A DNA stretch of 64,000 bases from Leifsonia shinshuensis (GCF_013410375.1 NZ_JACCFL010000001.1:2914001-2978000), one strand, 5' to 3'; counted from the stretch's first letter, positions 47,686 to 58,576 are shown. Numbers and translations are program-made. Notes: generated by a model not told the origin, from the letters alone.

Positions 47686-50600
47686 GCGCCCCGGACCTGC
47701 CCCCACAGCTCGACCAGCTCCGCCTCCGAGTACAGCCGCTCGGGCCGGACGACGCGGTCGTCGGCGACGAAGTAGAACACGGCGTCGATGCGCGCCGGGT
47801 CGATCCCCGCGTGCTTCGCGTAGGCGAGCCGGTACAGGGCCAGCTGGAGCTGCTTGCGCTCCAGGTCGGCCGCGTCGCGCGGAGCCTTGCCGGTCTTCCA
47901 GTCCACGATCTGCACGTCGTGGCGGCCGTCGGAGACCGCGTAGACCGCGTCCAGCTTGCACACGATCACCTGGCCGGCGAGCGTGACGTGGATCTCCAGC
48001 TCGACCTCGGCGGGAGCCCGGTCGGCCCACTCGCTCGCGGCGAACGTCGCTTGCAGCTCAGCCAGCGCCTCGGCGCCCAGGATCTCACCCGCGGGATCGT
48101 CCAGCTCGGCCACCGCCGCGTCGAGCGCGTCCGTCGCTCCCCCCGCGACGCCGTAGCGCTCCTCCACCCAGCGGTGGAACAGCGTGCCCAGCCGGGTCTG
48201 GCGGTAGGGCCGCTCCGGCATCGGGCGGCGCAGCTGGGCGGCGACGCCGGCGGGGTCGCTGACGAAGTCCTTGAACCGGGAAGCCGGGATGCGCGCGGGC
48301 AGCTCCACCAGCCCGTCCTCCGCCTCGCGCCTGGCCCGCTCGGCGAGCAGCAGGTCGACGTCGAGGGCGTACACGCCGCCGTCGCCCGGACCGCGCTCGC
48401 GCGCCGCCTGTACCGCGGCGGCGGCCGCCTCCACCCGCGTGCGTCGCACGCCGAGCGGGTCGAGCGGCCACAGCACCGTGCGGGACTCCGGCGCCAGCGG
48501 GTTCTCGTCCGGCTCGTCGCAGGGCGGGAAGGCGTCCTCGGGCAGCAGCCCGGCCTGCTGCAGCTCCAGGAGGTAGGCGCCGGGCGACCGGGGCCGGGAC
48601 TGGGTGGACCAGTACGAGCCGGTCAGCAGCAGGCTGCGGCGCGCGCGCGTGACGGCGACGTAGATCAGCCGGCGCTGCTCCTCCAGGTGGCGGGCCACGT
48701 TGGCGGCCTCGAAGGCGGAGATCGCCTCGTCCACCTGCTTCTGGTCCTCGGCGTTCCGCCACGGCAGCACCGGCAGTTCGGCGGAGTCGCCGCGGAACTC
48801 GTTGGGGAGCTGGCCGAACGCCAGCCAGCCGCGCTTGCTCTGCGGCGGCCCGGGCAGCTCGCCCTCGACCATCCGCGGCACGGCGACGACGTCCCACTCC
48901 AGGCCCTTCGCGCCGTGGATGGTCAGGATCTGCACTGTCCCGGGCTCCGGGTCCTCGCTGCGCGGCGCCAGGTTGTCGCGCTGCTCGGCCTCCGCCAGCC
49001 AGGCCAGGAACGACCCGAGCGTGGCCCGGTCGTCGCTGGCCAGGTACGACGCCACCTGCTCGGCGAAGGCGTCGAGTGAGGCCTGCCCGAGCTGGGCGGT
49101 CTCATTGGCGGCGACCTCGATGTCCAGCCGCAGCTCCTGCTGCACGAGCGTCACGAGGTCGAGGAGGTCGAGCCCGGCGCGCGAGCGCAGCCGGTCGAGC
49201 TGGCCGCCCGCCGCCCGCAGCCGCTCCAGCCCGGCCGGGCTGAAGTCCGCGAGCTGGCCGTGACCCTCCGGCGCCTCCACCACGAAGTCGAGCGCGTCGA
49301 CCAGGGAGGCGGACTCCTCCGCCACCACCGAGCCGCGCAGCCGGTCGCGGACGTCCGGGTCGAGAGCCTGGAAGCGGTGGTCGCGCGCGGCCAGCCAGCT
49401 CGCCACCCGGCGCAGCGCCGCGATGTCGCGCGGTCCGACCCGCCAGCGCGCCCCGGTCAGCAGCCGGATCAGCTCGGAGCCCGCGGTCGGGTCGTGCATG
49501 ACCCGCAGCGCGCTGACCAGGTCGGCGATCACCGGCTGCTCCAGGAGGCCGCCGAGCCCGAGGACGTGGAAGGGCACGCCCTGCGCCGTGAGCGCCGCGG
49601 TGAACGCGTCGATCTTCTTGATGGACCGGCAAAGCAGGGCGGCCGAGGGCGGCATCCCCTGCGCATCCCGCTGGGCCAGCCGGACGCGCAGCCACTCGGC
49701 GATCGCCGCCGCCTCGTCCTCGACAGTCTGGCCGAACGCGTGGTCGAGCTCGCCCGCGATCGCGCCGGGCCGCGGCTGGAGCTGCTCGACGTGCACCGGC
49801 GAGTCGGCGGACAACGGGGCGACGAGCGCGTTCGCCGCGTCCAGCACCGTGGTCGGGTTGCGCCAGCTCGTGCTGAGCGCGAACGACTCCGCGCCGTCCT
49901 TCGCCCCGGTGAAGTCGAGGGCGAACCGGCCCAGGTTGGCCGCGCTCGCCCCGCGCCAGCCGTAGATCGACTGGTGCGGGTCGCCGACCGCCATCACCGG
50001 CTGCCCGGCGAACAGCGACGACAGCAGCCGGGTCTGCACGACCGAGGTGTCCTGGTACTCGTCCAGCAGCACCACGCGGTAGCGGCGGCGGTAGTCCGCC
50101 ACGACCTCCGGCAGCCGCTCGCACACCGCCAGCGCGAGCGCGACCTGGTCGGAGTACTCGACGAAGCCGCGGCGGCGCTTCTCGTCCGCGAACCGCTCCG
50201 CGAGGTCGAGCAGCGGCGGCAGCGAGCCGACCGCGGCGACCGCGGTGCGGACGGAGGCGTAGGCGTCCTTCACGCGGCCGCTGCCGGTCGGCAGCTCGAG
50301 CAGCCGGCCGAAGCCCTCCACCATGCGGTGCACGTCGCGGGCGTCGGCGACGTTCTCGCTGAGCGCGCGGCTGAGGTCGAGGACGGCGGTGGTCACCGCG
50401 TCCACGCTCTTGTCGAGCTCGACCAGCCGCTCGTCGTCGCAGGCCACGACGACGCGGCGGGCGAGCTGCCAGGCGGACGCCTCGCTCAGCACGGCGGATT
50501 CCGGCTCCCGGCCGATCAGCAGGGCGTTCTCGCGGAAGATCGCGTTCGCGAAGGCGTTGTAGGTGGCGATCTCCGGGGCGTCGAACGGGTCGAAGACCAC

Positions 50601-50993
50601 GTCGGTGAGGCCGGACGCCGCCAGCTGCTCGATGCGGCGGCGGACCCGCTCCGCGAGCTCTCCCGCCGCCTTGCGAGTAAAGGTCAGGCCCAGGATCTCG
50701 GGGACCCGGACCAGGCCGTTGGCGAGCAGCCAGACCACCCGGTTCGCCATCGTCTCGGTCTTGCCGCTGCCCGCTCCGGCGACGACGATCGCGGGCGCGA
50801 GCGGCGCCTCGATGACGGCCTGCTGCTGCGCGGTCGGCCGCGGCAGGCCGAGGGCGTCGGCGATCTCGGCGGCGCTCAGCCGGCGGGACGGCCGCTGCGG
50901 ATCGGGGGCCGCGGCCTCGGCCGCGAACGCCAGCTCGACCAGGTCGAGGCCGGGCTGGTCGTCGGCGAGCTCCAGGAGGCTGTCGTCGTTCAT
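47682..50993 (-). CDS. AddA/UvrD-like helicase-nuclease
   Basis: 1103 residues. An SF1A helicase with Walker A A-G-A-G-S-G-K-T-E, T-F-T-R-K-A-A, motif II L-L-D-E-Y-Q-D-T-S, G-D-P-H-Q-S-I-Y-G-W, I-H-G-A-K-G-L-E-W and A-V-T-R-A-R. The C-terminal ~200 residues hold a PD-(D/E)xK nuclease core, I-V-D-W-K-T-G-K. With the next gene it forms the actinobacterial AddAB-like pair that processes double-strand ends. ATG 50993 follows GCGGAG at good spacing. The stop lies inside a repeat. 34 nt separate it from its partner gene. Confidence 0.92.
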   Translation of the reverse strand: MNDDSLLELADDQPGLDLVELAFAAEAAAPDPQRPSRRLSAAEIADALGLPRPTAQQQAVIEAPLAPAIVVAGAGSGKTETMANRVVWLLANGLVRVPEILGLTFTRKAAGELAERVRRRIEQLAASGLTDVVFDPFDAPEIATYNAFANAIFRENALLIGREPESAVLSEASAWQLARRVVVACDDERLVELDKSVDAVTTAVLDLSRALSENVADARDVHRMVEGFGRLLELPTGSGRVKDAYASVRTAVAAVGSLPPLLDLAERFADEKRRRGFVEYSDQVALALAVCERLPEVVADYRRRYRVVLLDEYQDTSVVQTRLLSSLFAGQPVMAVGDPHQSIYGWRGASAANLGRFALDFTGAKDGAESFALSTSWRNPTTVLDAANALVAPLSADSPVHVEQLQPRPGAIAGELDHAFGQTVEDEAAAIAEWLRVRLAQRDAQGMPPSAALLCRSIKKIDAFTAALTAQGVPFHVLGLGGLLEQPVIADLVSALRVMHDPTAGSELIRLLTGARWRVGPRDIAALRRVASWLAARDHRFQALDPDVRDRLRGSVVAEESASLVDALDFVVEAPEGHGQLADFSPAGLERLRAAGGQLDRLRSRAGLDLLDLVTLVQQELRLDIEVAANETAQLGQASLDAFAEQVASYLASDDRATLGSFLAWLAEAEQRDNLAPRSEDPEPGTVQILTIHGAKGLEWDVVAVPRMVEGELPGPPQSKRGWLAFGQLPNEFRGDSAELPVLPWRNAEDQKQVDEAISAFEAANVARHLEEQRRLIYVAVTRARRSLLLTGSYWSTQSRPRSPGAYLLELQQAGLLPEDAFPPCDEPDENPLAPESRTVLWPLDPLGVRRTRVEAAAAAVQAARERGPGDGGVYALDVDLLLAERARREAEDGLVELPARIPASRFKDFVSDPAGVAAQLRRPMPERPYRQTRLGTLFHRWVEERYGVAGGATDALDAAVAELDDPAGEILGAEALAELQATFAASEWADRAPAEVELEIHVTLAGQVIVCKLDAVYAVSDGRHDVQIVDWKTGKAPRDAADLERKQLQLALYRLAYAKHAGIDPARIDAVFYFVADDRVVRPERLYSEAELVELWGQVRGA

Positions 50994-51027
50994 CGTGTCG
51001 TCTCCGCTGTCATGCGCTCTCCCCCGC

Positions 51028-54000
51028 TCATGCGCTGACCGCCGGCACCAGATGGATGCGGTACGCGTAGGCGGCATGCGGGTCCCGGTCGCCCAGGTCG
51101 ACCACGCCGGCGAAGGTCGCCCCCGCCATGCCCTCGGCCGCGCGCGCGACGCGCTCCTCCAGCCGGGCGAGCCCCTCCGCGTCGACGCGGTCCTGGGCCA
51201 CCTCGCGGTAGGCCTTGCCGCGCACGCCCTTGGCGACGAAGAGCAGCTTGGCGCCGCCCGGAGGAAGGTCTCCCTGGCCGACGGCGTCATGCTCGACCGC
51301 GCCGTGCTCCAACGCGAGCTGGTACACCCCGAGCTGCGCGTGCGACGCCGTCTCCGCGGCGGACGGCACCGTGCGCCCGGTCTTCAGGTCGACGATCACG
51401 ACCGTGCCGTCCGGCGTCTGCTCGACGCGGTCGATCTTGCCGCTGATCCTGGCCCGGCCGAGGTCGAGCTGGAACGCGCCCTCCGAGCCGAGCAGCCGGC
51501 CGCCCGCGCGGCCGAAGTCGCGCAGGTACTCCGACACGCCCGCCACGAGGCCGCGGGTGCGGCGGCGCTCGCGCTCCTCGATCCACGGCGACTCGAACTG
51601 GAGCTGCGCCCAGCGGCGCTCGATGCCCGACCAGAGCACGTCGACGCTCGTCTCGTCCGTCTCGGCGGCCTCCTCCATGACGGCGTGCACCACGGTGCCG
51701 ATGCCGGCGGCGAGACCGCTCGGGGAGGCGGCCATCTCGTCCACGAACCAGGCCAGCGGGGACTTCTCGAAGGTTCCCAGCCGCGACGGAGACACCTTCA
51801 CCATCGCCTCCGGGTCGTCCAGGTCGATCAGGGGCGCGTCGGTGGACGGCTCGGCGAGCCCGTACCAGTCGGCGGGATCGGCGCCCTCCACCCCGGCGTC
51901 GGCGAGCCGGGCCAGCGCGTCGGCGGCGTCGGGCGAGCCGGTCGTGACCAGTCGGCGGCGCAGCCGGCCGACCATGCCGCGCAGCGACAGCGGGTGGATG
52001 CCGGGATCGTCGTCCTCGACGGCGAGCTCGCCGGCGAGTCGGAGGAACGGCGAGGGCTGCTCGTCGTCGTTGGCCGTGGCGGTGAGCAGCACCTGGGTGC
52101 GGGCGCGGGACACCGCCAGGGCGAACATCCGCAGCTCATCGCTCAGCACCGCCGCCCGCTGGTCCGCTGTGTCGGCGCCGTCGTCCGCGGAGTCCGCTCT
52201 GCGCCCGGCGAGCGCGTCGTCCAGCTCCTGCGGGTGCAGGAGGGAGCCGCGCAGCCGCAGGTTCGGCCACACGCTCTCCTGGAGGCCGGCGACGGCGACC
52301 ACGTCGAACTCCCGGCCGACCGTGGCGCTCGGCGTGCAGACCAGCACGGCGTCGCCGGTCGTGCGCGCCGCGAGGGTGTCCTCCGGCACCTCGGCGCCGA
52401 GCAGCTCGATCACGAAGTCCGAGGCCGGGCGCTCCGGGGACCGCTCCACGAAGCGACGGGCCGCGGTGAACAGGGCCACGACGCCGTCGAGGTGGCGGTC
52501 GGCCTCGTCGGCGACGATGCCGGAGCGCTCGGACTGCTCCAGCCAGCGCGCGGCGAGGCCGCTGCGCTCCCAGGCGTGCCAGAGCAGCTCCTCGATCGTG
52601 GCGCCGGCCGCCGCCTTCTCGCGCCCGCCGCGCAGGGTCTCGGCGAGCCGGGCGGCGCGGCGGGCGGGCGACGAGTCGATGGTGGCGAGGTTGGCGGGCG
52701 TCGCCAGCGCCTCGACCAGGAGGTCGTCGCCGGCGCGGTTGCCGTCGCCCGCCAGCTCCTCCTGGCGCAGCGCGAGCCGGAGCCGCCGGAGGCTGATCGC
52801 GTCGAGCCCGCCGAACGGCCCGAGCAGCAGCTCGGTGGCGACCGCCGGGGTGAGCTCGATCGCGCCGAGCGCGACGCCCGCGATCGTGATGAGCTGCCGG
52901 GCGGCGTAGTCGTCGCGCAGCGGGCGCCCGGCGATGCTGGTGGTGGTCGGCACCTCCGCCACGGCGAGCGAGCGCGCGAGTCCCGGGATGTGCGCGCCCG
53001 AGCGCACGACGACCGCCATGCGGTTCCACGGCACGCCGTCGATGAGCCGCCGCTCGCGCAGCAGCCGGGCCAGCCGAGCGGCCTCGGCCGGGGCGGACGA
53101 CGCCTTCACGACCACGACGGCGGGACCGGCGTCCTCCGGCTGCTCCCGCCCGGCGATGGCCACCCGGTGGACGCCGGCCGCCGCGGCGCCGATCCGCTCG
53201 GTGACGCGGGAGGTCAGCTCCCGCAGCGCAGGCGTCTGCCGGTGGGCGGTGCCGAGCACGAAACGGGTGACCGGGACGCCGAGCCGGGCGCCGAGCTGGC
53301 CGAGCGCGGCGACCTCCGCCCCGCGGAAGGTGGTGGACGCGACGTCGGGGTCGCCGAACGCGACGACCGCGATGCCGCGGGCCGCCACGGCGCGCAGCAG
53401 GGCGATCGTCGCGACGGTCGCCTCCTGGAGGTCGTCGACGAACAGCGCGCGGAGGCCGTCGAGCGAGCTGCCCTCCGCCACAACCGGCACCGCGGAGGCG
53501 ATCAGCTCGGCGGAGTCGACGTAGCCGCCGCGGAAGCTGTCGAGGACGCTCTGGTACTCCGCGATGAAGCGCCCGGCGGCCCGCCACTCGTCCCGGCCGG
53601 TGATCGCGCCGAGCTCCGCCAGCCGCGCCGGCGACACGCCGCGCTCGGCGCAGCGGCCGATCAGCTCGCGCAGCTCGGTCCGGAAGCCGCGCAGGATCCG
53701 GACCTCCGGCCCGAGCGACGGCGGCCAGACCGGGCCGCCCCCGTCCTCGAGGTGACCGGCCAGCAGCTCGGCGATGATCTGGTCCTGCTCGCCGCCGGTG
53801 AGCAGGCGCGGGGGCTCCCAGCCGTTCCGCCTGGCCTGCTCGCCCGCCAGCTGGAACGCGAGGGAGGTCGCGGTGCGGGCCAGCGGCCCGGGCGTCGGCA
53901 CGCCGAGCCGCAGGGCGATCCGGTCGCGCAGGGCGGTCGCCGCCGTGCGGGACGCGCTCAGCGCGAGCACCTCCGAGGCGGCGTAGCCGCGCTCGTGCAC

Positions 54001-54174
54001 GCGCTCGGCGATCGCCTCCACCAGGACCGAGGTCTTGCCCGTCCCCGGCGCGCCGAGCACCGCCGCCGACGCGCCGTCGGACAGCGCCAGGACCGCACGC
54101 TGGTCGTCGTCGAGCTCCAGGACCGGGCCGCCGGCCGCGGCGTCGGCGCGCGGACGGAAACCTCGGGTGGACAT
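51028..54174 (-). CDS. AddB/UvrD-like helicase-nuclease
   Basis: 1048 residues. N-terminal Walker A G-A-P-G-T-G-K-T-S (about residue 40) and A-L-S-A-S-R-T-A-A; motif II is L-F-V-D-D-L-Q-E, divergent from D-E-x-Q-D; G-D-P-D-V-A-S follows. R-A-R-T-Q-V-L-L is the motif VI region. The C-terminal nuclease has V-I-V-D-L-K-T-G-R. It is probably the second subunit of a recombination nuclease. ATG 54174 is preferred; the reading frame extends further upstream only through DUF3107-antisense sequence. First gene of the pair. Confidence 0.9.
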   Translation of the reverse strand: MSTRGFRPRADAAAGGPVLELDDDQRAVLALSDGASAAVLGAPGTGKTSVLVEAIAERVHERGYAASEVLALSASRTAATALRDRIALRLGVPTPGPLARTATSLAFQLAGEQARRNGWEPPRLLTGGEQDQIIAELLAGHLEDGGGPVWPPSLGPEVRILRGFRTELRELIGRCAERGVSPARLAELGAITGRDEWRAAGRFIAEYQSVLDSFRGGYVDSAELIASAVPVVAEGSSLDGLRALFVDDLQEATVATIALLRAVAARGIAVVAFGDPDVASTTFRGAEVAALGQLGARLGVPVTRFVLGTAHRQTPALRELTSRVTERIGAAAAGVHRVAIAGREQPEDAGPAVVVVKASSAPAEAARLARLLRERRLIDGVPWNRMAVVVRSGAHIPGLARSLAVAEVPTTTSIAGRPLRDDYAARQLITIAGVALGAIELTPAVATELLLGPFGGLDAISLRRLRLALRQEELAGDGNRAGDDLLVEALATPANLATIDSSPARRAARLAETLRGGREKAAAGATIEELLWHAWERSGLAARWLEQSERSGIVADEADRHLDGVVALFTAARRFVERSPERPASDFVIELLGAEVPEDTLAARTTGDAVLVCTPSATVGREFDVVAVAGLQESVWPNLRLRGSLLHPQELDDALAGRRADSADDGADTADQRAAVLSDELRMFALAVSRARTQVLLTATANDDEQPSPFLRLAGELAVEDDDPGIHPLSLRGMVGRLRRRLVTTGSPDAADALARLADAGVEGADPADWYGLAEPSTDAPLIDLDDPEAMVKVSPSRLGTFEKSPLAWFVDEMAASPSGLAAGIGTVVHAVMEEAAETDETSVDVLWSGIERRWAQLQFESPWIEERERRRTRGLVAGVSEYLRDFGRAGGRLLGSEGAFQLDLGRARISGKIDRVEQTPDGTVVIVDLKTGRTVPSAAETASHAQLGVYQLALEHGAVEHDAVGQGDLPPGGAKLLFVAKGVRGKAYREVAQDRVDAEGLARLEERVARAAEGMAGATFAGVVDLGDRDPHAAYAYRIHLVPAVSA

Positions 54175-54282
54175 GCATTCACGGTAACGGCGTCCGCCGA
54201 CAGAGAACGCGATCCGAGCCCGCGAGCCGCGTGCCGTAGTCTGAACTCGCAACCGCCCGGTCTGATTCGAAAGGCACACCCC

Positions 54283-54507
54283 GTGGAGATCCGCATCGGA
54301 ATCGTCAACGCCCCCCGCGAGCTCAGCTTCGAGTCGGCCCAGTCGGCCGAGGAGCTCACCGAGCAGATCCAGGCCGGCCTCACCAGCGGCACCGGCATCC
54401 TCAAGCTCGCGGACGACAAGGGCCGCGTCTACATCGTCCCGACCGCGGGCATCGCCTACGTCGAGGTCGGCACGGAAGAGTCGCGGCGCATCGGCTTCGT
54501 CGGCTAG
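54283..54507 (+). CDS. DUF3107 small protein
   Basis: 74 residues: I-R-I-G-I-V-N-A-P-R-E-L near the start and G-I-A-Y-V-E-V-G in the C-terminal half, matching actinobacterial DUF3107, which I recall as an ATP-binding-annotated family of unknown function. GTG 54283 is preceded by AAAGG. TAGTCT (54237-54242) is a possible -10 with a ~35-nt leader. Its TAG stop codon doubles as the first three bases of the -10 of the next gene. Confidence 0.87.
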   Translation: MEIRIGIVNAPRELSFESAQSAEELTEQIQAGLTSGTGILKLADDKGRVYIVPTAGIAYVEVGTEESRRIGFVG

Positions 54508-54517
54508 ATTCCCCACC

Positions 54518-54820
54518 GTGGAACTGCTCTTCGTCGCGCTCGCCGGCGCCATCCTCGGCCTCGGCGCCCGGTATCTCCTGCCCAACCGTCACACGCACGG
54601 CTCCGTGCTCATGCCCGCACTCGGCGTGAGCGTCGCCTGCGTCCTCTGGGTCGCCCTCACCTGGGCGGGCCTGAAGTGGAACGGCGGCTGGATCTGGTGG
54701 ATCACGCTCGTGGGCACCGGTGTCGTGGTGATCGTGGCCGACCTGGTCATCGGCCGGGTCCGCACCGCCCACGACGAGAAGCTGCTGCACACCCTCTCCC
54801 GCGGCGCCGTCGCCCGCTGA
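54518..54820 (+). CDS. Small three-span membrane protein
   Basis: 100 residues with three hydrophobic helices (L-F-V-A-L-A-G-A-I-L-G-L-G, L-G-V-S-V-A-C-V-L-W-V-A-L, W-W-I-T-L-V-G-T-G-V-V-V-I-V) and a short charged tail. No family is recognised. The GTG at 54518 is 7 nt after TAGATT (54505-54510), predicting a leaderless mRNA. It follows DUF3107 at 10 nt, so read-through expression is also likely. Confidence 0.78.
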   Translation: MELLFVALAGAILGLGARYLLPNRHTHGSVLMPALGVSVACVLWVALTWAGLKWNGGWIWWITLVGTGVVVIVADLVIGRVRTAHDEKLLHTLSRGAVAR

Positions 54821-54867
54821 CTCGTCGACCGCTGGCCCCGCAGCCAACGCCCGCTGACCCCGCAGGC

Positions 54868-54951
54868 AACGGAGGACTTCGCCCCGGATTCGGCGCGCAT
54901 CTCCTCCGCTGACTGCTCTGGGCGGGCGTGTCGCGGCGGATCTCCTCCGTT
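54868..54951. repeat. Intergenic repeat copy B (related to 42644-42726)
   Basis: AACGGAGGA (54868-54876) faces TCCTCCGTT (54943-54951), with another ATCTCCTCCGC arm at 54899-54909. The last 26 bp (54926-54951) begin GCGTGTCG and end GATCTCCTCCGTT, differing from copy A only in a 5-bp core. Both copies lie between gene 3' ends. Confidence 0.75.
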
Positions 54952-54959
54952 AGCGACGC

Positions 54960-55670
54960 CTACGCCGTGAGCCCGAGCGCGTCCATCCGGCGCGTGTGCG
55001 CAGCGATCAGCTCGGTGAAGATCGGCTCGATCCGCTCCTCGTCCGCGCGGTTGCCCGAAAGGTGCAGGGCCGAGCGCGCCACCAGCAGGGTGTCGCCGAC
55101 CAGCCTGCGCCCCCACATCGCCAACCGCGACCCGAGCTGCGCGTCGGCAGCGATCTCGCCGCGCAGGACCTCCAGGAGGCCCTCCTGACCGGAGTCCGAC
55201 CCCAGCAGGTGCGCGATCCGCGGTCCGACGTCGCCGGGCAGGCCGCCGGCGAGCCGGATGAAGAAGTCGTCGAGCAGTCCGCCGGTCATCAGCGCTGCCA
55301 GCAGCGTCTCCCGCCAGTCGGAGCCGACCAGCAGCGCGCGGAAGCCCTCGATCTCCTCGGCGAACGGGCGCATCACCTCGGCCGGCTCGTCACCGCGCCG
55401 GCGGATCTCGGCGATGATGCCCTGGTGCTTGGACAGCGCGAGCCCCGCAGCGCCCGAGACGACCTCCTTGGCCGCCAGCGAGTCGGTGTCAGCGGCCACC
55501 CGGGACAGCGTCTGGAACTGCTCCAGCTGCAGGTACGCCGCCTGCCCCAGGTACGGGAGCAGGTCCGGCATCACCTCGTGCAGATCGACCCTGACCGTCG
55601 CCGGAGGGGTGCGCGGGGACAGGCGGGGCAGCTCGACCGCGGGCCGGCGTCTGGTGAACCACGTTGACAC
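54960..55670 (-). CDS. Ferritin-like fold protein
   Basis: 236 residues, all-helical. L-Q-L-E-Q-F-Q-T-L, L-S-K-H-Q-G-I-I-A-E-I (about residue 78) and L-L-D-D-F-F-I-R provide Glu/His positions like those of di-iron ferritin-like and MiaE-type proteins. It lies next to the DEAD-box helicase gene, as in mycobacteria. A role in tRNA hydroxylation or iron handling is possible but not shown. GTG 55670 is 7 nt after TACACT (plus 55678-55683), so leaderless. Confidence 0.82.
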   Translation of the reverse strand: MSTWFTRRRPAVELPRLSPRTPPATVRVDLHEVMPDLLPYLGQAAYLQLEQFQTLSRVAADTDSLAAKEVVSGAAGLALSKHQGIIAEIRRRGDEPAEVMRPFAEEIEGFRALLVGSDWRETLLAALMTGGLLDDFFIRLAGGLPGDVGPRIAHLLGSDSGQEGLLEVLRGEIAADAQLGSRLAMWGRRLVGDTLLVARSALHLSGNRADEERIEPIFTELIAAHTRRMDALGLTA

Positions 55671-55697
55671 GTACAGCAGTGTAACGGGGAGGTCCAG

Positions 55698-55792
55698 TAG
55701 GCTTGTGGTGCCGTCGGCGCAGGATCGACGGCCCTGCGCCTGCGACGAGAACAGGGCGTGGAACTCATTTTCGAACCGACAGGCACCCTTAC
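55698..55792 (+). promoter_or_regulatory. Promoter and structured leader of the DEAD-box helicase gene
   Basis: TAGGCT at 55698-55703 is a good -10, giving a leader of ~80 nt. It contains a perfect 8-bp hairpin, GGCGCAGG (55716-55723) / CCTGCGCC (55733-55740), with a 9-nt loop. This is one of the few long leaders in the window and may be a target for autoregulation by the helicase or for cold control. Confidence 0.5.
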
Positions 55793-57271
<1,479 letters not shown>

Positions 57272-57275
57272 GAAC

Positions 57276-57333
57276 GCCTGACGGACACGACACGCCGCCT
57301 GCCGAACCCGGCAGGCGGCGTGTTCCGTCAGGC
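57276..57333. terminator. Long bidirectional hairpin terminator
   Basis: Inner stem CACGCCGCCTGCCG (57291-57304) / CGGCAGGCGGCGTG (57309-57322) with an AACC loop, plus an outer stem GCCTGACGGA (57276-57285) / TCCGTCAGGC (57324-57333). It fills the gap between two convergent genes and should stop transcription from both sides. Confidence 0.9.
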
Positions 57334-57338
57334 GGAGG

Positions 57339-58526
57339 TCAGTACCAGTTCGGGTCGTGGCTCATCTCGAAGTTCCAGGCGGCGCACGGGGAGCCGTAGG
57401 ACCGGTTGATGTAGTCGAGGCCCCAGTTGACCTGGGTGTTCTGGTTCGTCATCCAGTCCGGGCCGGCCGAGGCCATCTTGCTGGCCGGGAGCGACTGCGG
57501 GATGCCGTAGGCGCCGCTCGACGTGTTGTACGCGTCGGCGCGCCAGCCCGATTCGTGGTTCCAGAGCGAGATCAGGCAGCCCATCTGGTCCTGGCCCCAG
57601 CCGAACGCGGCGAGCCGGCTCGACGCGTAGGCCTGGGCCGCAGCGGGATCGACGTTCATCCCGGGCGGGGGCGCGAAGCCGTCGGCGCTGCCGCCGCTGT
57701 TCGCCGCCTGCTGCGCGGCCGCGGCGGCCGCCGCCGCCTGCGCGGCCTGCGCCGCCGCGACGCCCGCGGCGTACGCCTGCTCCACGGTGGCCTCGGTGTT
57801 CTGGAGCGCCGCGAGCTGCGCGTAGAGCGTGGTGGCGTGCTGCTTCTGGTCGGCGAGCTGCGCGTCCGCCGCCGCCTTCGCCGCATTCGCGACCTGCAGC
57901 GCCTTCTGCGCGTCCTTGTCCAGCTGGTCGCGGACCTTCTGCGCCGCCGCCGCCTGATCGCTCAGCGCCGCGGCGACGTTCTTCTGGGCGGCCGCCTGGG
58001 CGAACAGGCTGGAGGCCTGGTCCGCGAGCTTGGAGACCGCGCCGAGCTGGTAGAGCAGCGACTGCTGCGAGCCGCCGGCGCCGGCCGCGGAGCCGCGGGG
58101 TCCCCCGGCGCCGCCGAGGAACAGCCGGAGCGACACGTCCGAGGTGCCGGAGCGGGTGAGCTGGGCCGCGAACTTGCCGCTCTGCGCGCGCAGCTCGTCC
58201 GCGCGCGCCGCCGCTGCCTGGGCCTGCTGCCCGATCTCCTGCGCCTTCACGGTCGCGTCTTTGAGTGCGGCCTCGGCCTGGCCGTACTCGCCCAGTCGCT
58301 TGACCGCCAGGTCGCCCGCGGCGTTCGCCGCCGTCTGCAGCGACGCCAGTAGGCCGTTGATCCGGTCGACCTCGCCCTGGGCGGCCGCGGTGTTGGCCTT
58401 GGCGGCCTGCACGTCATCCCAGGACGGGTAGTTGTCCGCGTTCGCGGGCGCCGTTCCGCCGGCGACCGTGAGCGCGCAGATGAGCGCCGCAACCGCGACA
58501 GAAGACGTCCAGAGCCGCCGAGACAC
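57339..58526 (-). CDS. Secreted coiled-coil protein with C-terminal lysozyme-like domain
   Basis: 395 residues. A signal peptide (basic start, hydrophobic core A-V-A-A-L-I-C-A-L-T-V-A, A-N-A-D cleavage region at about 30) is followed by a long Ala/Gln-rich coiled coil (~40-270) and a ~90-residue C-terminal domain with Q-M-G-C-L-I-S-L-W-N-H-E-S-G-W, A-Y-G-I-P-Q-S-L and W-G-L-D-Y-I-N-R-S-Y-G, the pattern of transglycosylase-like/aggregation-promoting-factor domains. It probably cleaves or binds peptidoglycan. GTG 58526 follows GCGAGG. TAGCCT (plus 58557-58562) is a likely -10. Confidence 0.88.
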   Translation of the reverse strand: MSRRLWTSSVAVAALICALTVAGGTAPANADNYPSWDDVQAAKANTAAAQGEVDRINGLLASLQTAANAAGDLAVKRLGEYGQAEAALKDATVKAQEIGQQAQAAAARADELRAQSGKFAAQLTRSGTSDVSLRLFLGGAGGPRGSAAGAGGSQQSLLYQLGAVSKLADQASSLFAQAAAQKNVAAALSDQAAAAQKVRDQLDKDAQKALQVANAAKAAADAQLADQKQHATTLYAQLAALQNTEATVEQAYAAGVAAAQAAQAAAAAAAAQQAANSGGSADGFAPPPGMNVDPAAAQAYASSRLAAFGWGQDQMGCLISLWNHESGWRADAYNTSSGAYGIPQSLPASKMASAGPDWMTNQNTQVNWGLDYINRSYGSPCAAWNFEMSHDPNWY

Positions 58527-58576
58527 ACGTACCTCGCTTCCTGATCCCCGCGGACCAGGCTAACCGGAGGTTCGGC

